DNA from: CALESS01 sp964405455
GTDB taxonomy: Bacteria > Chloroflexota > Anaerolineae > Anaerolineales > Anaerolineaceae
Direction: 5' to 3'
Assembly: GCA_964405455.1 (NCBI GenBank)
Contig: CAYOOA010000003.1
Location: forward strand, 44,376-108,375
Length of the DNA: 64,000 nucleotides
In this document: piece by piece, positions 26,366-34,870 of the stretch
How the letters are laid out: every line of letters starts with the position of its first letter
Position numbering within the stretch: position 1 is the stretch's first letter
Notes under the pieces: generated by a model
Seen by the model: the letters and a program-made list of their open reading frames with translations, nothing else
What the model was told of the DNA's origin: nothing
Databases searched by the model: none
Translations under genes and position numbers: made by a program

Positions 26366-26752
26366 CTACTCACCGAAAAACATCCGCCAGCCGAAGTAGG
26401 CAATCCCGACCAGGGCCAGGGCAAAAAAGGCAAGGAACATGCTGCGCTGCCGGCGCACACCGATCCCAAACGAGTTCAGGGCAATCCGGATGCCATTCAG
26501 GCCGTGAATCAAGCCGGCTGCTATCACCAGCAATTCGCCAAACATGATCACCGGCGTCTTGGCCAACTTAATAAAATTATCGTAGGCTTCAGGTCCCTGG
26601 GCCAGCTTGCTGAGCATGAATAGATGCAGCCCCAGGTATAGGGTCAAGCCGAGAGCGGTGATGCGATTGAGAATGAATGCCCAGGTACCAACCTGGCGAC
26701 CGCGAGGATCAAACCAACGCCAAAAATTGCGGGGGGCAGGTGAGTTTATCAT
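26366..26752 (-). CDS. sdhC: Succinate dehydrogenase-type cytochrome b subunit (SdhC-like)
   Basis: 128 residues, three helices. FILNRITALGLTLYLGLHLFML (with H43) and LIHGLNGIRIAL (with H83) are the SdhC heme b segments. It carries electrons from the iron-sulfur subunit to quinone in the cytoplasmic membrane. The ATG overlaps the sdhB stop region by 4 bp, so the two are translationally coupled. Its place after a glpA gene and not after sdhA is unusual. Confidence 0.85.
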   Translation of the reverse strand: MINSPAPRNFWRWFDPRGRQVGTWAFILNRITALGLTLYLGLHLFMLSKLAQGPEAYDNFIKLAKTPVIMFGELLVIAAGLIHGLNGIRIALNSFGIGVRRQRSMFLAFFALALVGIAYFGWRMFFGE

Positions 26753-27495
26753 CGTTTGTTTTCCTCTTTACGGGGTGAAAAGAAGCTGCGAATGCGCCGG
26801 GCAATGGTTAATTTGCGCATATCCATAATCCGCCAGGCTGGATCCACGTTGGAAGGGCAAACGGCCGTACATTCGAACGCACTATGGCAGCGCCAGATCC
26901 CTTCCGCGCAATCCACCAAATCCATCGCGGCCGGATCGGATGTTTGACGGTAGGTATGCTGAGCAGCGGCAAGGACGGCTGGGCCCATGTATTCTGAAGA
27001 TGTTGAACCTGCCGGGCAGGCGCTGATGCATAAGCCGCATTCGATGCAATCCACCAGGCGGTTGTATTCCGCGTCACCTGGTTGCTTGTCTTCATAACCC
27101 AGGGCTGCTTTATCCCCTTGAGCAACCTGGGAAAAGCCGGTTTTTTCCAGGCGTTGGAAGAAGGGGGCTACATCCACGACCAGGTCTGATTGGATGGGAA
27201 AATTACGCAGCGGTTCTACCCGGATGGTGCCGCCATTTTTGGTCACGGACCGGATGGAGGTGATGCAGGTCAATTTCTCCACGCCGTTGACGCGCATGCC
27301 GCAAGCTCCGCAGGTTGAATGATGACAGGCGTGCCTGAAGGTCAAGGTACGGTCCTGAAACGCCCAGATCCGTTCCACGCCATCCAGGACATATTCATCA
27401 GGATCCACTTCCAGCGGGAAGGATTGGTAATAGGCCGGTTGGCCGGTCCTTTGCCTGTAAATCTGAAATGTTACATTCCAGCGTTCTTTGCTCAT
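26749..27495 (-). CDS. sdhB: SdhB/FrdB-type iron-sulfur protein with three clusters
   Basis: 248 residues. [2Fe-2S] ligands C57, C62, C65 and C77 (ACHHSTCGACGMRVNG, then C77); [4Fe-4S] and [3Fe-4S] ligands in C150-IECGLCISAC (C150, C153, C156, C160), RCHSAFEC (C203, C209) and AVCPSNVDP (C213). All ligand spacings agree with succinate dehydrogenase/fumarate reductase subunit B. The segment after C160 reads PAGST where E. coli SdhB has the quinone-site Trp. It follows glpA by 9 bp, with no sdhA, so its electron donor may be the glycerol-3-phosphate dehydrogenase. Confidence 0.9.
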   Translation of the reverse strand: MSKERWNVTFQIYRQRTGQPAYYQSFPLEVDPDEYVLDGVERIWAFQDRTLTFRHACHHSTCGACGMRVNGVEKLTCITSIRSVTKNGGTIRVEPLRNFPIQSDLVVDVAPFFQRLEKTGFSQVAQGDKAALGYEDKQPGDAEYNRLVDCIECGLCISACPAGSTSSEYMGPAVLAAAQHTYRQTSDPAAMDLVDCAEGIWRCHSAFECTAVCPSNVDPAWRIMDMRKLTIARRIRSFFSPRKEENKR

Positions 27496-27504
27496 GATTG
27501 CTCC

Positions 27505-28674
27505 TCAGGACCGGTAAAACTCACGGTATGAAATCAACTTCGTTTCGCGGGTCTGGCAGGGGATGTGCAGACCCAGCTTGGCCAGAACCAAATCGGTGGT
27601 TTTCTCAGCCATGGCCCGGCAGGTGGTGGCTTTGCCGCCAGTGATGGTTACAAGGCCGTCCACGCCGTCAGATTCCTTGTGATCATAACATTTGAAGGTT
27701 CGAGAAAGGCTGCGGCCGGCCGTGGTGGAGCCAATCAACGGGCGGGCGGACATGTATGCTCCGCGCATGTGGGCTTTTTGGACGCCGGGAACCAGGTTGA
27801 CGGCCTGGCGATACATTTCTTCGACCTGCTCATCCAGGACGGGAATGTAATCCGGGTCCTCGACTTCGTAGGAGGTGGTGCCAATTACCACCATGCGGCG
27901 TTGTGGAATAAGAATGTCTCCATCGCCAGGAGGTGCCAGGCGGTTGATAACGCGTTGGATCAGGCGTTGGTCGTAGGCCACCATGACGCCGGGCGTGGGA
28001 ATGACCGGGACGCTGGCTCCAAATTTGCCGATGGCTTTTCCGGCCCAGGCACCCGTGGCGTTGACAACCAGGTCCGCCTGGATATCAAATTCCTTGTTGG
28101 CGTGCCGGTCGAGGACATGAACACCGGCTACGTTTCCTTGCCCGTTGACAATCAAATCGCGGGCTTCGTGGAAGGGCAGAAAACGGGCGCCGTTTTGTTT
28201 GGCTGTGGCTGCAAATGCCAGCGCCAGCCGTAATGGGTCGAAGGACCCGTCTGGTATCTGGTAGGCAATTTTGATGGCAGGGTTGACGGCAGGCTCGAGC
28301 TTAACAGTCTGGGCAGGGGTCAACCGCTCAATCGGGATGTGACAGGCCTGAGCACCTGCCTCGAAGCGGGGGGCATAAGCCAGGTCTTCTTCGGTGAGGG
28401 CGACAAAGAGACCGCCGTTGAACTCGATGCATTGGCCGCAAATTTTGCGCAGAAGGATATTTTCATCGATACATTCGATGGCGGCTTCCTGGTCGGTGAC
28501 ACAGTAACGACCGCCACTATGTAACAGGCCGTGCGTTCTGCCGGAAGTACCGCTGGCAATCTCGCCGCGTTCGATCACGGTCACCTGGCAGCCCCGTAAA
28601 GCCAGGTCGTGGGCAGTTGCGCAGCCGGTAAAGCCAGCTCCGATGATGAGGACGTGAGGTTTATCTTTGGGCAT
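27505..28674 (-). CDS. glpA: FAD-dependent glycerol-3-phosphate dehydrogenase, GlpA-like, short form
   Basis: 389 residues from ATG 28674, one base after the glpK stop; the longer in-frame start at 28872 would lie inside glpK. FAD-binding LIIGAGFTGCATAHDLALRG at the N-terminus, GEIASGTSGRTHGLLHSGGRY with the flavin-contact segment, and GLVTITGGKATTCRAMAEKT near the end, all as in GlpA. Oxidises glycerol 3-phosphate to dihydroxyacetone phosphate. It stops where E. coli GlpA continues into its BFD-like [2Fe-2S] domain, and it also lacks the C-terminal domain of GlpD. No glpB or glpC follows; SdhB, C and D subunits do. Confidence 0.9.
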   Translation of the reverse strand: MPKDKPHVLIIGAGFTGCATAHDLALRGCQVTVIERGEIASGTSGRTHGLLHSGGRYCVTDQEAAIECIDENILLRKICGQCIEFNGGLFVALTEEDLAYAPRFEAGAQACHIPIERLTPAQTVKLEPAVNPAIKIAYQIPDGSFDPLRLALAFAATAKQNGARFLPFHEARDLIVNGQGNVAGVHVLDRHANKEFDIQADLVVNATGAWAGKAIGKFGASVPVIPTPGVMVAYDQRLIQRVINRLAPPGDGDILIPQRRMVVIGTTSYEVEDPDYIPVLDEQVEEMYRQAVNLVPGVQKAHMRGAYMSARPLIGSTTAGRSLSRTFKCYDHKESDGVDGLVTITGGKATTCRAMAEKTTDLVLAKLGLHIPCQTRETKLISYREFYRS

Positions 28675-28675
28675 A

Positions 28676-30172
28676 TTATTCCATCCAATCAAAAGTGCGG
28701 GTAACTGCCTTTTTCCACCCGGTATATAAGCGGGCGCGGATTTCAGCAGGCATCTGGGGCGTCCATTCCTTGGCTTTGCCCCAGTTGGAACGCAACTGGT
28801 CGAAATCAGTCCAATAACCAACTGCCAGGCCGGCAGCGTACGCAGAGCCCAGGGAGGTGGTTTCAGCCACACGCGGGCGAACCACCGGCACGCCCAGTTG
28901 ATCTGCCTGGAATTGCATCAATAGGTCATTAACTACCATGCCACCGTCCACCTTGAGAGAGGTGAGCTTGACCCCGGAATCGGTTTCCATGGCATCCAAT
29001 ACCTCGCGCACCTGGTAGGCAGTCGCTTCCAGGACAGCCCGGGCAAAGTGGCCGCGGTTAATAAAACGGGTCAATCCGACCACCACACCGCGTGCATCCG
29101 AGCGCCAGTAAGGGGCGAACAGCCCGGAAAAAGCCGGGACGATATACATCCCGCCGTTATCCTCCACTGTGCGGGCCAACGGTTCGATATCCGCTGATGC
29201 CTCAATCATTTTCAGGTTGTCCCGCAGCCACTGGACAAGCGCGCCGGTGATGGCAATGGAACCTTCCAGGCAGTACACGGCGGGTTGGTTGGCAATTTGG
29301 TAGCCGAGGGTGGTAAGCAGGCCGCTGTGGCTTTCGACCGGCTGGTTGCCGGTATTGAGCAGCATGAAACAACCGGTGCCGTAGGTATTCTTGGCTTCAC
29401 CCGGTGCGTAACAGGCCTGGCCAAAGAGGGCCGCCTGTTGATCGCCCAGGTCTCCGGCCACCGGCACACCCTCCAGTTCACCTTTGGCATATCCATAAAT
29501 ATAGGAAGACGGGCGGATGCGGGGTAGAAAGCTGCGAGGGATCTGCATGGCCGCCAGGAGATCAGGGTCCCAATCCAGGGTAGCCAGGTTCATCAGCTGG
29601 GTTCGGGAGGCATTGGTCACATCCGTGACATGCACGCCGCCGCTCGTGCCGCCGGTCAGGTTCCAGATCAACCAGGTGTCAATATTACCAAAAATGGCAT
29701 CGCCCCGTTCGGCAGCAGTCCGCAGGCCGGGGACATTTTCCAGCATCCAGCGCAGCTTGGGACCGGAGAAATATGTGGCCAGGGGCAGGCCAGTCTGAGG
29801 CCGAAAACGATCCTGTCCACCTTCGCGGGCCAATTCGGCGCAGATTTGGTCCGTCCGGGTATCCTGCCAGACAATGGCATTGTAATACGGTTGGCCGGTG
29901 GTTCGGTCCCAGACGACGGCTGTCTCCCGTTGGTTGGTGATGCCCACGGCGGCCAGATTGGCGGGAGAGAGATCGGATTTGCGCAGTGCATTGGCAACGA
30001 CTTCGCGGGTTCGCTGCCAGATCTCAAGGGGATCGTGTTCCACCCAGCCCGGGCGGGGATAAATTTGTTGATGTTCCTTCTGATCGAGAGCAACAACATT
30101 GCCGGATAGATCAAAAACCATGCAGCGGGTACTGGTGGTTCCCTGGTCAATGGCAGCAACATAACGGGCCAT
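28676..30172 (-). CDS. glpK: Glycerol kinase
   Basis: 498 residues from ATG 30172 (TTGGAGGAAGCC in front); the in-frame ATG at 30202 lies before that ribosome binding site. FGGY kinase motifs: AIDQGTTSTRCMVFD, GDLGDQQAALFGQ, YGTGCFMLLNTG and KVDGGMVVNDLLMQFQ. Phosphorylates glycerol to glycerol 3-phosphate, the substrate of the next gene. First gene of the five-gene operon; no glpF facilitator or glpR is in the window. A TATAAT-like -10 lies on the minus strand at 30208-30213 without a clear -35. Confidence 0.95.
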   Translation of the reverse strand: MARYVAAIDQGTTSTRCMVFDLSGNVVALDQKEHQQIYPRPGWVEHDPLEIWQRTREVVANALRKSDLSPANLAAVGITNQRETAVVWDRTTGQPYYNAIVWQDTRTDQICAELAREGGQDRFRPQTGLPLATYFSGPKLRWMLENVPGLRTAAERGDAIFGNIDTWLIWNLTGGTSGGVHVTDVTNASRTQLMNLATLDWDPDLLAAMQIPRSFLPRIRPSSYIYGYAKGELEGVPVAGDLGDQQAALFGQACYAPGEAKNTYGTGCFMLLNTGNQPVESHSGLLTTLGYQIANQPAVYCLEGSIAITGALVQWLRDNLKMIEASADIEPLARTVEDNGGMYIVPAFSGLFAPYWRSDARGVVVGLTRFINRGHFARAVLEATAYQVREVLDAMETDSGVKLTSLKVDGGMVVNDLLMQFQADQLGVPVVRPRVAETTSLGSAYAAGLAVGYWTDFDQLRSNWGKAKEWTPQMPAEIRARLYTGWKKAVTRTFDWME

Positions 30173-30285
30173 GGCTTCCTCCAATGGAAGAATGATTTCC
30201 ATTTGTGATTATATACGCAAAGTGAAAATTCCCTTGATGGCGTGTGTCATGAAATTATTTGGAGGAAAGTAAGGAGGGAAGGGTT

Positions 30286-30332
30286 AAAAAAAGTACCAGA
30301 CGTCGGGGTGAGGGGGGCACCTCGGCGCCTGG
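30286..30332 (-). terminator. Terminator of the SpoU methyltransferase gene
   Basis: On the minus strand a 15-bp stem (CCAGGCGCCGAGGTG with near-complement CACCCCGACGTCTGG, G-U pairs allowed) followed by TAC and seven T. It prevents reading from 30380 into glpK. Confidence 0.78.
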
Positions 30333-30379
30333 ATGTCATTATTTTAGACGATGTTCTCAGAAAATGCAAGGGCTAAAAA

Positions 30380-31030
30380 TTAAGATCTTGAAGCCGCCCC
30401 GAATCGCAAGTGATAGACAGCCACGCCAAAAGCAATTGCCACGTTCAAGGAGCGCTTAAACCCCAGCATGGGGATGGTTAAGCGCTTTTCGCATATGGAA
30501 AGTACAGCCGGATCAATCCCGGTGATTTCATTTCCGACCACCAGCAGGATTGGACCGGCTGCCCGGGTTGGATCAACAGAAAAGAGGGATTCCGCGTCCG
30601 GGCCACCTTCGAGGGCCCACAAGCACAGGCCTTCCTCCTTGAGCTGGGCAGCCGCTTGTGCCCCGTCCAGGTGATGCTGCCAGTCAACAGCCTGCTCTGC
30701 CCCCAGCGCGGTTTTCGCAACCCGGGGATGGGTCGGTAAGGGGGTGATGCCGGCCAGGTACACCCTGCGCAGACCAGCCCCATCGGCTGTGCGCAGCATT
30801 GCGCCGACATTAAAAGTTGAGCGGATGTTATCCAGGAAGGCATCCACAATGGGAGCACCGGAAGGAGCCTGGTGTGGGCGAACCTGCAAATCCACCTGCG
30901 GGTCTTCCACCAGTTTGGCCGGATTGCCGCATTTCGGGCAGCGTTCGAGAGAACCGTGGCCGGCACGACCCGGAAAGCGCAACCGGCATTCGGGATGGGT
31001 ACATTGATAAACGGGAAAGGACTGGACCAT
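30380..31030 (-). CDS. SpoU/TrmH family RNA methyltransferase with N-terminal zinc ribbon
   Basis: 216 residues from ATG 31030. N-terminal YQCTHPECRLRFP and CPKCGNPAKLV form a zinc ribbon (residues 7-45). The SPOUT domain has the three SpoU motifs: FLDNIRSTFNVGAMLRTADG, ILLVVGNEITGID and IPMLGFKRSLNVAIAFGVAVY. Ribose 2'-O-methylation of tRNA or rRNA; the exact nucleotide is unknown. The fused ribbon probably contacts RNA. The ribosome binding site is weak. Confidence 0.88.
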   Translation of the reverse strand: MVQSFPVYQCTHPECRLRFPGRAGHGSLERCPKCGNPAKLVEDPQVDLQVRPHQAPSGAPIVDAFLDNIRSTFNVGAMLRTADGAGLRRVYLAGITPLPTHPRVAKTALGAEQAVDWQHHLDGAQAAAQLKEEGLCLWALEGGPDAESLFSVDPTRAAGPILLVVGNEITGIDPAVLSICEKRLTIPMLGFKRSLNVAIAFGVAVYHLRFGAASRS

Positions 31031-31122
31031 GCCGGTAATTATACGCCGGGTCAAGTTGCTTTTTTGATTGGATTGATGTAAAGTATTGATAATTCGCACT
31101 GGAGACCGGGGCGCACCAATTA

Positions 31123-31902
31123 TTGAAAAAGAAAATCTCATTCATTACCTGGATCATCTTCTTGATAACCTTGCTGGGTGCGTCAGCCTGCGTGCCCATT
31201 GTTTCACTGGATACCACCATACAACTTGAGCGAAACGAAAAATGGGCGGTGGAAGTCCTGGTGGGCTTTTTTGCCCAGGATATTCCTTTCAACCAGGGTA
31301 CCATTGAGCAAACCCTGGATCAAACCGTCGCCAGCCTGAACAGCCAGGGGGTGCAGTCCAGTTGGAAACGTGATGACAGCCGGGGAGCTTCCGGGAGCGC
31401 CGTGTATATTATCACCTCCAGCGGAGTGGGGTTGGATGCCCTGGGACGAAAAATTTTTCAACAACCCGGGGCGTTTGTTGTACAAGAACAAGATGGAAAG
31501 AAGGTCATCGCCATCTCCCTTGAACCGCAGAACGGAGTCGGAGGAGTACAGACAATCCGCTATACTATCCGGGGAGGGAATATCCTGTCCACCAATGGAA
31601 CCCCGTTTGACGCCAGCACGGTCTACTGGATTAATCCAACAGACAGGATGAATGTAGTCATGGAAAGCCCACGAGGGATCAATGTCACCGGCATCCTGTT
31701 GATCGTGGGTGGATTACTCCTGGTTGTGTTTTCCGGCCTTGGCTTGACCCGCCTTCTGCAGAAAAAACCGGCTGCTCACCCCGAAGAAGGGGATTACCCA
31801 CCCCAATTGGTTTCGCCTGGCATGGTGATTTGCGAACATTGCCAGCATGAGATCCCTGAGAATGCACGTTTCTGTCCAAATTGCGGATATTTACGATCCT
31901 AG
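31123..31902 (+). CDS. Membrane-anchored lipoprotein-like protein with C-terminal zinc ribbon
   Basis: 259 residues from TTG 31123 (no good Shine-Dalgarno). Signal sequence FITWIIFLITLLGASAC with a lipobox-like cysteine at residue 23; an extracytoplasmic domain of about 160 residues; a second helix at about 188-208 (GILLIVGGLLLVVFSGLGL); and a cytoplasmic zinc ribbon CEHCQHEI ... FCPNCGYL at the end. Topology is therefore out, then in. Function unknown. First of three adjacent genes for zinc-ribbon or SH3 envelope proteins. Confidence 0.7.
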   Translation: MKKKISFITWIIFLITLLGASACVPIVSLDTTIQLERNEKWAVEVLVGFFAQDIPFNQGTIEQTLDQTVASLNSQGVQSSWKRDDSRGASGSAVYIITSSGVGLDALGRKIFQQPGAFVVQEQDGKKVIAISLEPQNGVGGVQTIRYTIRGGNILSTNGTPFDASTVYWINPTDRMNVVMESPRGINVTGILLIVGGLLLVVFSGLGLTRLLQKKPAAHPEEGDYPPQLVSPGMVICEHCQHEIPENARFCPNCGYLRS

Positions 31903-31923
31903 CCTGTATTGTGAAGGAGAAAA

Positions 31924-32973
31924 ATGGAAAACCAGATTGTGTGTGCAAATTGTAATGCAATCAATTCGTCGAAGAACCTGTTCTGTCAAAATTGCGGTAA
32001 GCCGTTGACGGCTGCCCGGGCTTCAACACCGGTTCCTCCGCCGCCTGTCCAACCGGTGATACCCCCGCCTCCGCCGCCTGCACCTATCGAATATCAGAAG
32101 GCAGTCAAAACCGATTTCGAAACCCCACCTTCGGTTGAACCGATGCAACCAGCTGTTCCGGTTGTTCCACCACCGCCACCTGAATACCCAACCGCCCCTC
32201 AAGCGCAAACCTTTTCTCCTGCACCGCCGCCAGCGCCTGTTCAGACTCCGCAGCAACCCCAGGGAGCAAATCAACCGGGGTTTGCGCCGTTTCCTTCAAC
32301 CAAGGCAGCCCCGGCACCACGGCCCAAACCCGGTTTTGAAATTGAGCGACTGGGCTTGTGCCTGGATTCGTATGCCGATGTCATTCCAAACGGGGCTGAA
32401 AAAGGCTCCAGTGCTGCTGATGCCTTCGACAACTTGATCCAGGAAAGGAATTACCCGGAAGTGAGTCTGAACCGGACTGAGGTTCAGACCAGCATTGGGA
32501 ATAATCCCGGTCGGACATTTCATCTCGTGCAAGGACCCCACCGCACGACGGCCGCCGTATTCTTTGGCGCCAGGGGCTCCGATCTGCTCGTTTCGTGGGA
32601 TGTTTATGTAAAGGTTGTTTTTAAATGGCTCTACCTGGCCATCATGGTAGGCGCAGCTGCCTTTATCAGCCTGATCTTGTCGCTCTTTGGCGGATACCCT
32701 TTCCTGGTATTCCTGGGTGTCTGGATCAGCACTGCCATTTCCTGGGTCGGGCTGATTGTTGTGATTGCTGCACTTCTGGGCTTGATCCTCAAAGGTAATC
32801 TGCTGTTCTTCTTTGTCGAGGTGGCCGGGAAGTTTGGCGAGGACGATATCTCCGCACTGACCCTTGCGGTCCATCAATGCCTGTTGAAGGCGGTTGAGGA
32901 CGCCGGACTGGATGCTTCAAAGATGCGCCTCAAGAAAAACTTCCGCGGAGGAAGCTGGTTGCGTAAGATCTAA
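31924..32973 (+). CDS. Zinc-ribbon, proline-rich membrane protein
   Basis: 349 residues. N-terminal zinc ribbon VCANCNAINSS ... FCQNCGKPL (residues 5-26), then about 100 residues of Pro/Ala/Gln-rich linker with PPPPP runs, then a domain beginning RLGLCLDSYADVIPNGAEKG, two helices (about 236-256 and 264-290) and a short basic tail. The domain is not recognised. GAAGGAGAAAA precedes the ATG. It shares the zinc-ribbon end with the previous protein, and the two may work together, which is inference from adjacency. Confidence 0.68.
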   Translation: MENQIVCANCNAINSSKNLFCQNCGKPLTAARASTPVPPPPVQPVIPPPPPPAPIEYQKAVKTDFETPPSVEPMQPAVPVVPPPPPEYPTAPQAQTFSPAPPPAPVQTPQQPQGANQPGFAPFPSTKAAPAPRPKPGFEIERLGLCLDSYADVIPNGAEKGSSAADAFDNLIQERNYPEVSLNRTEVQTSIGNNPGRTFHLVQGPHRTTAAVFFGARGSDLLVSWDVYVKVVFKWLYLAIMVGAAAFISLILSLFGGYPFLVFLGVWISTAISWVGLIVVIAALLGLILKGNLLFFFVEVAGKFGEDDISALTLAVHQCLLKAVEDAGLDASKMRLKKNFRGGSWLRKI

Positions 32974-32985
32974 CCTGAACCTGGG

Positions 32986-33528
32986 ATGGGTATGCCTGCG
33001 AAAAAGACCGGTGGAATCATTTTATTCGCCAGCCTGGGCCTGGCCGGTATCTTCCTGGTTGGGATGGGTGTCTGGCAATTGGTTGGCGGCGGCAGGTCTA
33101 CGGCCGGCCCAGTTATTCTACCCACCGTCACCAGTCCTTTTTTCACATCCACACCTGATTGGATTGCCTCTCCCCAGCCATCTCTGACGAGTACCCGGCT
33201 GACGGAAACTCCGCAGGTCATTCCCACCCTGACTTCTACACCCACCGCCTGGGCGGCGTGCCCCAACTCCTACCTGTCGAAACTGTACAAGGGAATGAAA
33301 GCGAAATTATCTGACGAACCCCCGCTGCCCAACCGGATCCGCGACCAGGCCAGTACCTCCGCGAAAATCATCGGCATGATCCAGCCGGGAGAAATTGTGG
33401 ATATCATCGACGGCCCCGGGTGCAGTAACCAGTGGACCTGGTGGAAGATTCGTACCGCTGATGGAATTATTGGCTGGACAGCAGAAGGAGATGGAACAGA
33501 GTACTGGCTCCTACCGGTGCAACCGTAA
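32986..33528 (+). CDS. Membrane-anchored SH3-like protein
   Basis: 180 residues. One N-terminal helix (ILFASLGLAGIFLVGMGVW, residues 9-28), a Thr/Pro/Ser-rich linker, then a bacterial SH3 domain (residues 105-175: NRIRDQASTSAKIIGMIQPGE, WWKIRTADGIIGWTAEG). SH3b domains typically bind peptidoglycan peptides or serve as targeting modules. Outside-facing. Third gene of a rightward group closed by the terminator at 33546. Confidence 0.78.
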   Translation: MGMPAKKTGGIILFASLGLAGIFLVGMGVWQLVGGGRSTAGPVILPTVTSPFFTSTPDWIASPQPSLTSTRLTETPQVIPTLTSTPTAWAACPNSYLSKLYKGMKAKLSDEPPLPNRIRDQASTSAKIIGMIQPGEIVDIIDGPGCSNQWTWWKIRTADGIIGWTAEGDGTEYWLLPVQP

Positions 33529-33545
33529 AGAATTAGCCGGAATTG

Positions 33546-33577
33546 AAAAAAGCCAGGCGCAATAAGCCTGGCTTTTT
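33546..33577. terminator. Bidirectional terminator
   Basis: Stem AAAAAAGCCAGGC / GCCTGGCTTTTT with a 7-nt loop, between convergent genes ending at 33528 and 33593. Confidence 0.85.
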
Positions 33578-33592
33578 GATTCTCAATGCACC

Positions 33593-34612
33593 TCAGGGAA
33601 GCGGCCAGATGGAGAAATCAGTATATTGTGTGCTGCGCCCGACAATCTCATTACCCGAATAGGCGGCCGTCACGATATAGACATCCCCAGCGGTTTGTTT
33701 GGCCGAGGTATCCAAGGTGGCAATAAAATTCTCATTCAGATAGAAAAGAGCTCGATCGTTGATCACCACCAAACGAACCACATTTTTCCCGGTGGCTGAA
33801 GTGTCCAATCCGGTAAGCGAGCCGTTGTCCAGGTTGTTCCAGTTGGGATCATCCACATAGTCGAAACTCCAGGTGGCATCTGAGTTCACAGACAGACGAT
33901 ACTGATGGTCTCCTCCGGTATCCCGGAAAAAGAAGCCGTAATCCCAGGCGTTTTCATTCGAACCATATGGGTTGGTGAAAGTGGCTTCAATAATCAAGTT
34001 TTTCAGGGAGACCTCTGCGCTTGAGGAGATCACATAATCGGATTGGTCATGAATAAGTTCTCCCGAAACCGGGCCAATAAGCGGTTCACCGCTCATTGAG
34101 AAAGCGGAGGTTTGCTTTTCATATGCCTGGATGGTGGCCTGGGCGGAGTCCGGGTTCTGGCGCATCACGGTCATGGTGGCCCGGGCTGATTCAGCCTGGT
34201 TGCTGGCTACCGTAACAGTTACATAAGCAGCGCGGAGCAAACTGGTCTGGGCGGACATGGTGGCATTCACCCCGGCGCTGGTAGACTGCAATCGATTGAT
34301 ACGGAGGATGGAAATAACAAGCCATGGAATTAAGATGAAAAGGAGAACACCGAGGAAAATGGATAAGCCGATGAACAGGCGGCTTTTTCTTTTGGCTGAA
34401 TTCTTTTCAGCCAGTTGAACCTCCACATCCGCGAGCAAATCACTGGCAGCCCGGTCGTCGGATTGGTACAGCGGATCCTGCCGGAGAATGATTTCGAGCA
34501 ATTCACGGGCCTTAATATAATCACGGCCGCGGTAGGCCAGGATCGCGTTTTCATACATGGTCTTGAGTTGTTTTTCTGAAAGCTGCGAAGGCTCATCCGA
34601 TTGCATGGGCAT
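33593..34612 (-). CDS. Membrane-anchored protein with helical repeat and concanavalin-like C-terminal domain
   Basis: 339 residues. Cytoplasmic N-terminus with one TPR-like pair (MYENAILAYRGRDYIKAREL), one helix at about 84-106 (LFIGLSIFLGVLLFILIPWL), a helical stalk with ARATMTVM-type segments, then an extracytoplasmic beta domain from about 185 (LIIEATFTNPYGS, YGFFFRDTGGDHQYRLSVNS, ALFYLNENFIATL). The beta domain looks like the LamG/DUF1080-like jelly roll found in many Chloroflexota surface proteins. Function unknown. Confidence 0.68.
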   Translation of the reverse strand: MPMQSDEPSQLSEKQLKTMYENAILAYRGRDYIKARELLEIILRQDPLYQSDDRAASDLLADVEVQLAEKNSAKRKSRLFIGLSIFLGVLLFILIPWLVISILRINRLQSTSAGVNATMSAQTSLLRAAYVTVTVASNQAESARATMTVMRQNPDSAQATIQAYEKQTSAFSMSGEPLIGPVSGELIHDQSDYVISSSAEVSLKNLIIEATFTNPYGSNENAWDYGFFFRDTGGDHQYRLSVNSDATWSFDYVDDPNWNNLDNGSLTGLDTSATGKNVVRLVVINDRALFYLNENFIATLDTSAKQTAGDVYIVTAAYSGNEIVGRSTQYTDFSIWPLP

Positions 34613-34704
34613 TTTCCCTTGTTCATTTGATGACCTGATTATATATCAGCCATGATTGAACACTGCGAATTATCGGTGAGAATCAAACGTGTGATGGATG
34701 GCAC

Positions 34705-34733
34705 TTGACGGGCAGGGATGCAAAGGTTATGAT
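34705..34733 (+). promoter_or_regulatory. Promoter of the mntP riboswitch transcript
   Basis: TTGACG (34705-34710), 17-bp spacer, TATGAT (34728-34733); the riboswitch begins a few bases later. Confidence 0.7.
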
Positions 34734-34735
34734 AA

Positions 34736-34860
34736 AAGCCGGTTGGGGAGTAGCTGCCTGCATTGCAGGAAGGTTGTCGACAATCACGGAGAAATCCCGG
34801 CAACCTGCTCGCTCAAGTGATCAGCCAGACCACCATGACAGGCGTCAAGGTGGTTTTTTT
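34736..34860 (+). ncRNA. yybP-ykoY manganese riboswitch
   Basis: The conserved first loop GGGGAGTAGC (34744-34753) and the closing GCCAGACC (34825-34832) are the two invariant blocks of the yybP-ykoY aptamer, with paired arms between them. This class senses Mn2+ and is known to turn on manganese efflux genes. Downstream, ACCACC (34829-34834) pairs with GGTGGT (34849-34854) followed by seven T, so the expression platform is a terminator that competes with the aptamer's closing stem. The gene 10 bp later is mntP, in agreement. Confidence 0.9.
34829..34860 (+). terminator. Riboswitch-controlled terminator before mntP
   Basis: Stem ACCACC plus TGAC, loop AGGC, GTCA plus GGTGGT, then T7. It shares ACC with the last aptamer strand, so metal binding should prevent its formation. 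Confidence 0.82.
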
Positions 34861-34870
34861 ATGAGGTGAA

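Noticed and set aside
27505..28872. Longer start for the glpA gene at 28872
   Set aside because: The extra 66 residues lie inside glpK in another frame and have no similarity to the FAD domain; ATG 28674 directly follows the glpK stop.
34736..34860. A cobalamin or nickel-cobalt riboswitch before mntP
   Set aside because: The GGGGAGTAGC and GCCAGACC blocks and the mntP target fit the manganese class, and cobalamin boxes are absent.
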